Assembly (NCBI GenBank): GCA_964482235.1
Contig: CAYZWU010000007.1
Location: 101,958 to 165,957 of the forward strand
DNA length: 64,000 nt
Direction of reading: 5' to 3'
Source: CAYZWU01 sp964482235
Lineage (GTDB): Bacteria; Planctomycetota; B15-G4; CAYZWU01
Shown here piece by piece: positions 17,401-24,222 of this stretch (its first letter is position 1; every line of letters starts with the position of its first letter). The notes beneath the pieces are model-generated. The model did not search any database, was not told the DNA's origin, and saw nothing but the letters and a program-made list of their open reading frames with translations. Position numbers and translations under genes: made by a program.

Positions 17401-17520
17401 CGCCGTGCCAGGTTCTTCGAGGAGACCGGGAGAGCCGGGGCGATCGAGAAGAAGCATCGGGCCGACGCCAGGTTCAGGCTGGTGAAGAAGGCCGTCGACC
17501 TGGTCGAGACGCTCGAGTGA
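14401..17520 (+). CDS. Secreted DUF5107-type protein with C-terminal TPR array
   Basis: The 1039-residue protein has an N-terminal signal segment (the start may be 14401 or the ATG at 14407). A roughly 400-residue beta-rich domain of the DUF5107 kind follows; it is recognisable by VRVEVVPEAGGKIFGAIEKSTGREF, GIELNFGVVGHAPST and the WMTSAV and HGRSEIPEPWP segments. From about residue 465 to the end it is alpha-helical with many TPR-like repeats. DUF5107 proteins are thought to relate to carbohydrate-active enzymes, but the activity is not established to my knowledge. It starts 45 bases after moaC on the same strand, yet seems unrelated to nitrogen metabolism. Partners are unknown. Confidence 0.75.
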   Translation: MPMRNAKRFLSLVLFVQLSVLFLAAGECEIAKESRIFTTYPFSDPDPVPILTRKPFLYPCFSFDGFCTEGRDAAWTVIRLENDHVRVEVVPEAGGKIFGAIEKSTGREFVYRNDAMKFRQIALRGPWTSGGIELNFGVVGHAPSTATPVDYRMLKNADGSVSCVVGTIDLASRTRWSVIVTVPREGAFFETRTLWFNPTPFSQSYYVWMTSAVLAADDLQYFYPGRFSLGHGRSEIPEPWPVDREGRDVSLYRNNDFGSHKSYFVFGEYEHFFGGYWHESDFGFGHYALYDDMPGKKIWIWALSRQGAIWEQLLTDRHGQYSEPQAGRLLSQSDHEFFAPHGADRWKEVYFPFKEIGGLTKASPHAALNVERKEDSTRLGLCALQALDDDLVVLLGGEEIHRERLQLEPMESRTIDLPLPRSGGELCVEVEGKLFYCSDPAANDIKRPQGYQRLDESTPEGLYLSGEFLEKKRSRDAAMEKYRACLAGEKNHVRAMVRLAELHCRRAECDEALGYARQALILSPYDPDANHVYGVISRFRGDLVDAKETHGWAARSMKHRSNAYCQMAEISVLEGRLGLALEYAGRAIDFNRYNVTAHEVKAVVCRLSGQADRAGETLAALERFDPLNHLVPFERYRMDGSDALLKSFQAGFRSELPEEHYLEMALFYARLGLVDEAAEILALAPEHPIVLFWRAFFLRERDAGKSGLCLDKAASLSPRLVFPHRIETIPVLEWAADRRPGEWKPRYYLGLILWGKGRRAEARRLFESCGETGFAPLHLILAHMDGEGALPHLEKALAADEGEWRCWHSLIENHRGNARFDEALDLSRRGTARFPRSVVLAMDLAGSFYDGGRYEECLDVLAGRTVLPYEGSWEAHDLYLRAHVSLALESMKAGDYKAALDHFDRAREYPESLGTGKPFDPDFRLHDYLAALCCDKGGDAAGADRFRKSVLDFTRRMGTSRGGYHYFGMLALRDAGKEWEAVSLLGKLEGRSPKDFRNEWRRARFFEETGRAGAIEKKHRADARFRLVKKAVDLVETLE

Positions 17521-17807
17521 TTGCCATCTGTCCAGAAGCACTCAGGGGCTGACAATCGAGCGATCTTCATATCTGCCTCCGAGCACATCGGGGGAGTTCT
17601 CATTCGAATCAGGGATGGATCCTCTTTTTTCGGAAAATCCTGTCCGGTTTTCAGGGCCGCTGCGCTTCTTCCAGGGATAGGCACAAGGGTTGGCCCGGCC
17701 GTTGAACCGGCGTCTCGCCACGCCACACCCTCCGACCACTGGCCGCGATGGCGGTGCAGCTTCCGGGCCACGATCCCGTTTCTCCTTTTTTGACAATGAG
17801 TGAAGCC
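17521..17807. other. 287-base gap before the giant beta-helix gene, unassigned
   Basis: The gap contains no supported gene. Its second half is GC-rich with short self-complementary stretches (for example GCCGTTGAACCGGC near 17700), and a T-run occurs near 17622-17627. I could not match it to a known riboswitch or a convincing terminator. It must hold the promoter of the following gene. Confidence 0.4.
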
Positions 17808-20800
17808 ATGAATACCAGGTCGATCAAGGTTGCGATTGCGACTATCCTTTTCTTCCTCTACCAGGCAGTGGTCTTTGCCGGCACCATCCACGTGCCGGGC
17901 GACTATTCCACCATCCAGGAGGCCATCAGTGCGGCCCAGGACAATGATACGATCCTCGTCGCGCCGGGGACGTACATGGAAAGCATCGAGTTCCCGAACA
18001 ACCAGTATGGCTACGACACGGTCATATTGCTGAGCGAAGGCGGCCCTGACGTGACGGTGATCGACGGAAACCTGGCCGATCCCGTGGTCAGATTCAATTA
18101 TCGTCAGGATTCGGTGATAGACGGCTTCACCATCAGAAACAGCAATGGGGTGTCCATTTCCTGCGATGAAAGCTCTCCAACGATAAGGAACAACATCATC
18201 AGCAACACCACAGGAGGGCTCGTTACGATCGGGATTTCCTGTAATGCAGAAGCCCCTGTAATCGATTCAAACACAATTTTCGACAACACAAATACAGGCA
18301 TATACTGCAAAAATGCCAATTTCGCCACGATATCGAACAACACCATCACAGGCAACGGGACGAGCAGCGGTCACGCCGCGATCGTCTACTCGGGGTATGT
18401 GACGATCACGAACAATTTCATTGCCTCGAACAACGGCATGGGGATCTACTGCAGCGGCAACATGACCACCGGGATGATCGCCTCCAACACCATCACGCAG
18501 AACCAGTACCGAGGAATTCAATACTGTACCAGCGCCTACCCGACGATCATGAACAATGTCATCTCCAATAACATGGATGGCGGGATTCACGGGGGATCAG
18601 GATATGGGACACCGGTAATCGCCTACAATACGGTCGACGGGAACGAAACGGACAGTTCAGGCGCAGGGCTCTTTGTATCGGGATTCATTTCGATTCTGGG
18701 CAACCGGATCACGAACAACAGGGCCCACGGCGACGGCGGCGGGATCAGCATGGTCAACAACGGCGTCGTGGCCAACAATGTCATCAGCGGCAATGTGGCC
18801 GACTATGATGCAAATGGATCGGGCGACGGCGGGGGAATCCACTGTCACGCTCCGGACAGGATCGCCAACAACCTGATCCTCGACAACGGAGCGGCCAACG
18901 GCGGCGGGATAGCCTGCACGGGGGGCTGGAGCGACTTCCTTCTCAGCAACAACACGCTCGGCGGCAATGAGGCCGACGACAAGGGCGGCGCGCTCTATTT
19001 GCACAACAGCGCCGCCGTGACAGTGATTGATTCCATCCTCTGGGAAAACACCCCGGCCGGCGGCTTCGAGATCTATCTCGAGCATGATGACAACTCCGCT
19101 CCGTCCCTCACGATCAGCTATTCCGATGTCCAGGGGGGATCGCCGGCCGTCTACGTCGGTCCCAACTGCACGCTGGACTGGGATTCGGGCAGCATGATCG
19201 CCTCTGATCCGCTGTTCACATCCGGATCAGAGGGAACCCACTTCCTGAGCCAGGTCGCATCGGGCCAGGGCATCGACAGCCCATGCCTGGATGCGGGAAG
19301 CGACAGTGCCTCCAACATCGAGGCGGAACCGGGCACCACGCTGGATACCACGACCACCCGGACGGACCTGGTGTTCGACACCGGCATTGTGGACATGGGA
19401 TATCATCACTCCGGGAACATCCGCCCCGACGAGCCGTTGCAGCCTTCGGGTCCCGGATCCGGCAAGGCAGGCGAATTCTATGACTTTTCAACCGCAGCCG
19501 ATGATCCTGACGGCGATCAGATCTACTTCAAGTTCGACTGGGGTGATGGGACGGACAGCGGCTGGCTCGGACCCTACGACTCGGGCAGCTCGTGCACGAC
19601 CAGTCATCGCTGGGATCAGGCAGCAGATCCATACGAGGTCAAGGTGATGGCCAAGGACGTGTGGGAAGACGAATCGGACTGGCCGCAGTCGTGGTACGTG
19701 ACGATCACGAACGAGGCACCTGACACGCCTCCGGAACCTGACGGAGACCAGAGCGGCAGTCCCAACGTAAGCTACTATTACACCGCTTCCACCACGGATC
19801 CGGAAGGCGACCAGGTGCGGTACCGGTTCGACTGGGGAGACGGGACATTCAGCGACTGGTCCTCGCTCCAGCCTTCCGGTGCCGCGTTCACGGAGGACAA
19901 TTCGTGGCCCTCAACAGGCCGGTACGATGTGAAGGTGATAGCCAAGGATGAGTGGGGGACCGAATCGGACTGGTCTCCCGCCCTGGAAGTGACGATCAAC
20001 GGCGGTCCTCCGGTCAAGCCGGAGCCACCAAGCGGCCCGGCCACGGGCAACCTCAACGCGGAGTACGATTTCACCGCCGTCACCACGGATCCGGACGGCG
20101 ACCGGTTGCGGTACATGTTCTACTGGGGCGACGGGACCTTCAGCGACTGGTCCGACTACGTCGATTCCGGTACCAGCTGTACCATGAGTCATGCCTGGGA
20201 CGAGCAGAATACATTCTATCTGAAGGTGATCGCCCAGGACGAGTGGGGGGCCGATTCGGAATGGTCGCTCGAGGCCGAAATCCTGATCACCGGCAATCCG
20301 CCCGACACGCCTCTTGCTCCCAGCGGGCCCCAGAGCGGCAGCCTCAACGTGGAATACGACTACACGGCTTCAACGATCGATCCGGACGGCGACCGGATAC
20401 GGTACATGTTCGACTGGGGAGACGGGACCTACAGCGACTGGTCCGACTACCACGCTTCCGGGGCAACGTGCACGATGAGCCATGCCTGGGATTATCCGGA
20501 CTCGTTCGATGTTAAGGTGATGGCTCAGGACGAGTGGGGCTCGGAATCGAGCTGGTCGCCGGCACTGCCCGTGGAGATCACCAGCAATCCACCGGCCGAT
20601 CCGCAGGAACCGAACGGCCCGTCGAGCGGGTACAGCCATGCAAAATACAGCTACTCGACATCCACAACCGATCCGGACGGAGATCAGGTCTCCTACCGGT
20701 TCGACTGGGGCGACGGCACGTTCAGCAGCTGGACCGCCCTGCAGAATTCCGGGACGACGTGCACCCTGGACTACTCGTGGGATGAAGGGGGAACCTACCT

Positions 20801-23492
20801 GGTGAGTGCCAAGGCGAGGGATGCATGGGGTGAGGAGTCGGACTGGTCCGATTCCATGACAGTGGTGATCACCTTCAACCAGGTTCCCGCCAAGCCTGAC
20901 AAGCCTACGGGTCCAGAGTCGGGTGAAATCATGCAGGTCTACTCCTACTCCTCGCAGGCCGTCGATCCGGAAGGCCACCAGCTCTTCTACTGGTTCGACT
21001 GGGGAGATGGCACGAACACCGGCTGGCAGGGACCTGTCGCCTCCGGCGCAGCTTTCTCGGCAGATCACTCGTGGGATGAGGAGGATAGCTACATCGTGAA
21101 GGTGAGGGTCAAGGACGATCCGAACGGCGATGACAATCCCTCCGACGGCCGGGTGAGCCTCTGGTCCGCCTCCCTCGAGGTGGAGATCTCGCTGCGCGGG
21201 CCGATCTACGTGGACGACGACAATATTCTGGGCCCGTGGCTGGGGACGCCGGAGTTCCCCTTCCAGTTCATCCAGGACGGGATCGACTATACCGTTGACG
21301 GCGACACCGTGCTGGTGATGCCGGGCACCTACCTGGAGAACATCGATTTCTCGACGAAGAAGATCACGGTGGAGAGCGATCAGGGGCCGGAGCTCACGAC
21401 CATCGACGGAGGCCAGGCCGGGAGCGTCGTTGTTTTCGGCACAAACAATAATCCCGCCGAGATGGTGCTTAGGGGATTCCGCATAACGAATGGTTATGCC
21501 AGCAGGGGCGGCGGAATCTACTGCAGTGACAGCTCTCCCATGATCGACAACAACATCATCTGCGGCAACATGGCCAGCAACCGCGGCGGCGGGATCTACT
21601 GCACGAACTCAAATCCCGAGGTGATCAACAACATCGTCGCAGGCAACGAGGTGGAAAGCGGATCGGGAGGAGGGATCTACTGCCAGGGTGATGCCAACGG
21701 GCATTTCATCAACATTCTCGTCGTCAACAACACAGCCACGGTCCACGGCGGTGGAATCTGCTGCAACAGGGCTTCACCCCACATCCACAACTGCACATTC
21801 TCCGGAAATATCTCGGGAGACGACGGCGGCGGCCTCGGATGCTCGAACAGCTCCAATCCGTGGGTGCATGACACAATCTTCTGGGGAGATTCCCTGCCCG
21901 AGATTGACGTGGCTCCAGACAGCAATATCGACATCACCTACAGCGATATCGCCGGCGGTTGGAGCGGTGAGGGCAACATCGATGCAGATCCGCTCTTCGC
22001 GTCCGGTCCTGACGATGGAGACTTCTACCTCAGCCAGACGGCGGCCGGACAGGCGGGCGACAGCCCCTGCGTGGATACCGGATCGGGCAGCGCGGAAGGC
22101 GTCCACCTCTACTGGGGCGGGGATTCCATCAGCATGGAGCAGCTCACGACGAGGACGGACCTCGTGTCCGATGCCGGTGTGGTCGACATGGGGTACCATT
22201 ATCCCCACGACTGGGCATTGAATGTGCCCGAACAGTATTCAACGATCCAGGAAGCCATCGACGCCTCCTGGGAGTCGGATGTCATCCTGGTGGCGCCCGG
22301 AACCTACGTGGAGAACGTTGTGTTCCAGGGCAAGGCCATTGAGTTGAGGAGCGATGTGGACGGCGATCCGACCACGAACGACATCGCACCGGAAAGGACC
22401 GTCATCGATGGCAACCAGGCCGGGAGCGTCATCACCATGACGGTGCATCATGACCATGACAAGACGGTGGTAGGATTCACCATTACGAATGGGAATGCCC
22501 AGTACGGCGGGGGGATCAATTGTCAAACCCAGGATACCTTTGTCGCGATAAGGGACAATATCATCACTCTGAACACGGCTGAATTCAACGGGGGCGGCAT
22601 CTGCTACTCGGGCTCCGCGATCCTCTTGATCGAGGGGAACAGGATTGCCGGAAATTCAGCTGAACTCGGCGGCGGTCTCTCATGTTACAACCATCAGGAG
22701 ACAACGATTGTCAATAACATCGTGTTCAACAACACGGCCAGCCAGTACGGCGGCGGAATCGAATACGAATCCTACTCGACCTTCGTGATCGCGAACAACA
22801 CCGTTGCCGGGAACAGTGCGCAGCAGCAAGGCGGCGGGATCTTCTGCTGCGATGACGCGAGTTCCAGTTCGATCACGAACACCATCGTCTGGGACAACGC
22901 GGCTCCGGAAGGTCCCGGGATCTACGTGGAGAACGGCGATACCACGATCACCTACTGCGATATCCAGGGCGGCTGGACCGGAACAGGCAACATCGACGCC
23001 GATCCGCTCTTCGCCGACGCGCTGGTGGGCGATTTCCACCTGACCTATGACTCGCCCTGCCGCAATGCCGGCGACAGCGCCGCTGTCACGGAGAGCGAGG
23101 ACTTCGAGGGGGATCCCCGCATCCACGACGGTGCGGTGGACATGGGAGCCGACGAGTATCATCTCCATCTCTACGCCATCGGCGATGTTGTTCCGGGCGG
23201 TCCCATCGTGGTGAAGGTCATCGGGACGCCGGGTGTGACGCCCGTCACCCTGGCCCTCGGAGCGGGCATCCAGGATCCGCCCCAGTCGACGAACTACGGG
23301 CTGCTCTACATTGCGCCGCCCTTCAACCGCTTCCCCCTGGGTACGATACCGGCGAACGGCGTGATCGTCGTCTCTACGTCCGTACCGGGCAACTGGCAGT
23401 CAGGGGAGACCTATCCCTTCCAGGCCCTGGCGGGACCGCAGAGCAATCCGTCGTCGGAGCTGACCAACCTCATGATCCTGGTCGCGGAGTGA
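17808..23492 (+). CDS. Giant secreted protein: beta-helix, six PKD-like repeats, beta-helix, C-terminal module
   Basis: The 1894-residue protein has a signal peptide (residues 1-26, chosen start at 17808; ATGs at 17748 and 17796 are less fitting). A right-handed parallel beta-helix follows (about 28-540), full of short N-N-x-I/V repeats. Six PKD-like domains of about 95 residues come next, each with FDWGDGT-like cores (about 540-1130). A second and third run of beta-helix follows (about 1140-1785), each reopening with a TIQ-A-I-D-A-type motif. The last 100 residues form a separate module also found at the end of the beta-helix protein at 51138-52907. Such proteins are cell-surface or secreted adhesins or polysaccharide-acting proteins; no catalytic residues could be assigned. 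Confidence 0.8.
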   Translation: MNTRSIKVAIATILFFLYQAVVFAGTIHVPGDYSTIQEAISAAQDNDTILVAPGTYMESIEFPNNQYGYDTVILLSEGGPDVTVIDGNLADPVVRFNYRQDSVIDGFTIRNSNGVSISCDESSPTIRNNIISNTTGGLVTIGISCNAEAPVIDSNTIFDNTNTGIYCKNANFATISNNTITGNGTSSGHAAIVYSGYVTITNNFIASNNGMGIYCSGNMTTGMIASNTITQNQYRGIQYCTSAYPTIMNNVISNNMDGGIHGGSGYGTPVIAYNTVDGNETDSSGAGLFVSGFISILGNRITNNRAHGDGGGISMVNNGVVANNVISGNVADYDANGSGDGGGIHCHAPDRIANNLILDNGAANGGGIACTGGWSDFLLSNNTLGGNEADDKGGALYLHNSAAVTVIDSILWENTPAGGFEIYLEHDDNSAPSLTISYSDVQGGSPAVYVGPNCTLDWDSGSMIASDPLFTSGSEGTHFLSQVASGQGIDSPCLDAGSDSASNIEAEPGTTLDTTTTRTDLVFDTGIVDMGYHHSGNIRPDEPLQPSGPGSGKAGEFYDFSTAADDPDGDQIYFKFDWGDGTDSGWLGPYDSGSSCTTSHRWDQAADPYEVKVMAKDVWEDESDWPQSWYVTITNEAPDTPPEPDGDQSGSPNVSYYYTASTTDPEGDQVRYRFDWGDGTFSDWSSLQPSGAAFTEDNSWPSTGRYDVKVIAKDEWGTESDWSPALEVTINGGPPVKPEPPSGPATGNLNAEYDFTAVTTDPDGDRLRYMFYWGDGTFSDWSDYVDSGTSCTMSHAWDEQNTFYLKVIAQDEWGADSEWSLEAEILITGNPPDTPLAPSGPQSGSLNVEYDYTASTIDPDGDRIRYMFDWGDGTYSDWSDYHASGATCTMSHAWDYPDSFDVKVMAQDEWGSESSWSPALPVEITSNPPADPQEPNGPSSGYSHAKYSYSTSTTDPDGDQVSYRFDWGDGTFSSWTALQNSGTTCTLDYSWDEGGTYLVSAKARDAWGEESDWSDSMTVVITFNQVPAKPDKPTGPESGEIMQVYSYSSQAVDPEGHQLFYWFDWGDGTNTGWQGPVASGAAFSADHSWDEEDSYIVKVRVKDDPNGDDNPSDGRVSLWSASLEVEISLRGPIYVDDDNILGPWLGTPEFPFQFIQDGIDYTVDGDTVLVMPGTYLENIDFSTKKITVESDQGPELTTIDGGQAGSVVVFGTNNNPAEMVLRGFRITNGYASRGGGIYCSDSSPMIDNNIICGNMASNRGGGIYCTNSNPEVINNIVAGNEVESGSGGGIYCQGDANGHFINILVVNNTATVHGGGICCNRASPHIHNCTFSGNISGDDGGGLGCSNSSNPWVHDTIFWGDSLPEIDVAPDSNIDITYSDIAGGWSGEGNIDADPLFASGPDDGDFYLSQTAAGQAGDSPCVDTGSGSAEGVHLYWGGDSISMEQLTTRTDLVSDAGVVDMGYHYPHDWALNVPEQYSTIQEAIDASWESDVILVAPGTYVENVVFQGKAIELRSDVDGDPTTNDIAPERTVIDGNQAGSVITMTVHHDHDKTVVGFTITNGNAQYGGGINCQTQDTFVAIRDNIITLNTAEFNGGGICYSGSAILLIEGNRIAGNSAELGGGLSCYNHQETTIVNNIVFNNTASQYGGGIEYESYSTFVIANNTVAGNSAQQQGGGIFCCDDASSSSITNTIVWDNAAPEGPGIYVENGDTTITYCDIQGGWTGTGNIDADPLFADALVGDFHLTYDSPCRNAGDSAAVTESEDFEGDPRIHDGAVDMGADEYHLHLYAIGDVVPGGPIVVKVIGTPGVTPVTLALGAGIQDPPQSTNYGLLYIAPPFNRFPLGTIPANGVIVVSTSVPGNWQSGETYPFQALAGPQSNPSSELTNLMILVAE
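19423..21200 (+). repeat. Six tandem PKD-like domain repeats
   Basis: Six in-frame repeats of about 290-300 bases each encode domains starting with Pro-x-x-Pro-x-x-Pro, then a TDPDGD-type segment, F-D-W-G-D-G-T, W, a Ser-Gly pair, SHAWD, a VKVxAKDxWG segment, ESDWS and a closing beta strand. The copies are clearly homologous at DNA level too, so repeat-number change by recombination is possible. FDWGDGT matches the PKD signature WDFGDG in a variant order. Confidence 0.85.
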
Positions 23493-23502
23493 GATAAGGG
23501 AT

Positions 23503-23534
23503 CCGGGCTCCATTCCGAGCGGGATGGAGCCCGG
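23503..23534. terminator. Bidirectional terminator-like hairpin between convergent genes
   Basis: CCGGGCTCCAT (23503-23513) pairs perfectly with ATGGAGCCCGG (23524-23534) around a 10-base loop. The hairpin sits between the ends of the giant beta-helix gene and the minus-strand sigma-factor gene. There is no long T-run on either side, so strength as an intrinsic terminator is uncertain. Confidence 0.6.
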
Positions 23535-23580
23535 TCTCATCGAAAGACAAGCATCTCCGATCACGCGGAACCGGACAGGA

Positions 23581-24222
23581 TCACGCCCGGTTTTCCCGTT
23601 CGATGCGCTCCTGGAGCAGCTTCATTCCCCGCGAGTAGAGCTTTCTCGCCGCTTCCGTCGACTTGCCCAGGGCCTTGCCGATCTCCTCGAACTTCAGCTT
23701 TTCCCTGGTTTTCAGGATGACGGCTTTCTGCTGGAGTTCGGGAATCTCCGCCAGGAGGCGCAGGAGTTGCTCCTTTTCCTCTTCCGTTATGGCCGCCTGG
23801 CTCGGCGTCGGATCCTTTGCCGGCGGGGGGCGCGATCCCTCTGTAGTCGTTTTCTCCGGAAGGATTCTCCTCTCCCGTCCGGGATCCCGGCGTTCCGCGG
23901 AGAAGTATCTGCCCTTGTCCTTGATCTTGCGGAAAACGGAGTTGAGCATCCAGTGAAAGAAGGAGTCCGGTCCGCGGTACTCGAACTCGTCGATATCGAC
24001 CAGCGCGTCCTTCCAGACCGACTGGACGAGGTCGATCGTTTCCATCTTGCTCCGCAGCTTCCTGCCAAGCCTTGCGTGGACGGCGCCTTCCAGCCTTTTC
24101 TTGTAGAGGTCGTAGAGAGCGCTGATCGCCAGTGGATCCCCGCTGATGGCATTGGTTATGAGATGGCGGGTTTTTGAATTATCGTCCTTGTCCTGGTGGC
24201 ACATTTTCAGTCGATCCGTCAC
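23581..24222 (-). CDS. Sigma-70-family RNA polymerase sigma factor, last gene of the kinase operon
   Basis: The 213-residue protein has a sigma region 2 (about residues 20-95; METIDLVQSVWKDAL and FHWMLNSVFRKIKDKGRYF) and a helix-turn-helix region 4 near the C-terminus (RLLAEIPELQQKAVILKTREKLKFEEIGKALGKSTEAARKLYSRG). A charged, Pro-rich linker joins them. It belongs with ECF-type sigma factors. The start is a GTG at 24222 that overlaps the kinase stop (GTGA); an ATG at 24204 is an alternative. Its placement directly behind a Ser/Thr kinase suggests kinase-dependent activation, as known for some ECF groups. Confidence 0.82.
   Translation of the reverse strand: MTDRLKMCHQDKDDNSKTRHLITNAISGDPLAISALYDLYKKRLEGAVHARLGRKLRSKMETIDLVQSVWKDALVDIDEFEYRGPDSFFHWMLNSVFRKIKDKGRYFSAERRDPGRERRILPEKTTTEGSRPPPAKDPTPSQAAITEEEKEQLLRLLAEIPELQQKAVILKTREKLKFEEIGKALGKSTEAARKLYSRGMKLLQERIERENRA

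Noticed and set aside
17521..17807. A possible cobalamin or c-di-GMP riboswitch before the giant beta-helix gene
   Set aside because: Isolated matches such as a CCACTGG string occur, but the core helices and conserved boxes of either class are not present.
19423..21200. CRISPR-like array suggested by regularly spaced repeats
   Set aside because: The repeats are about 295 bases, in frame, diverged and encode PKD-like domains; there are no unique spacers and no cas genes.
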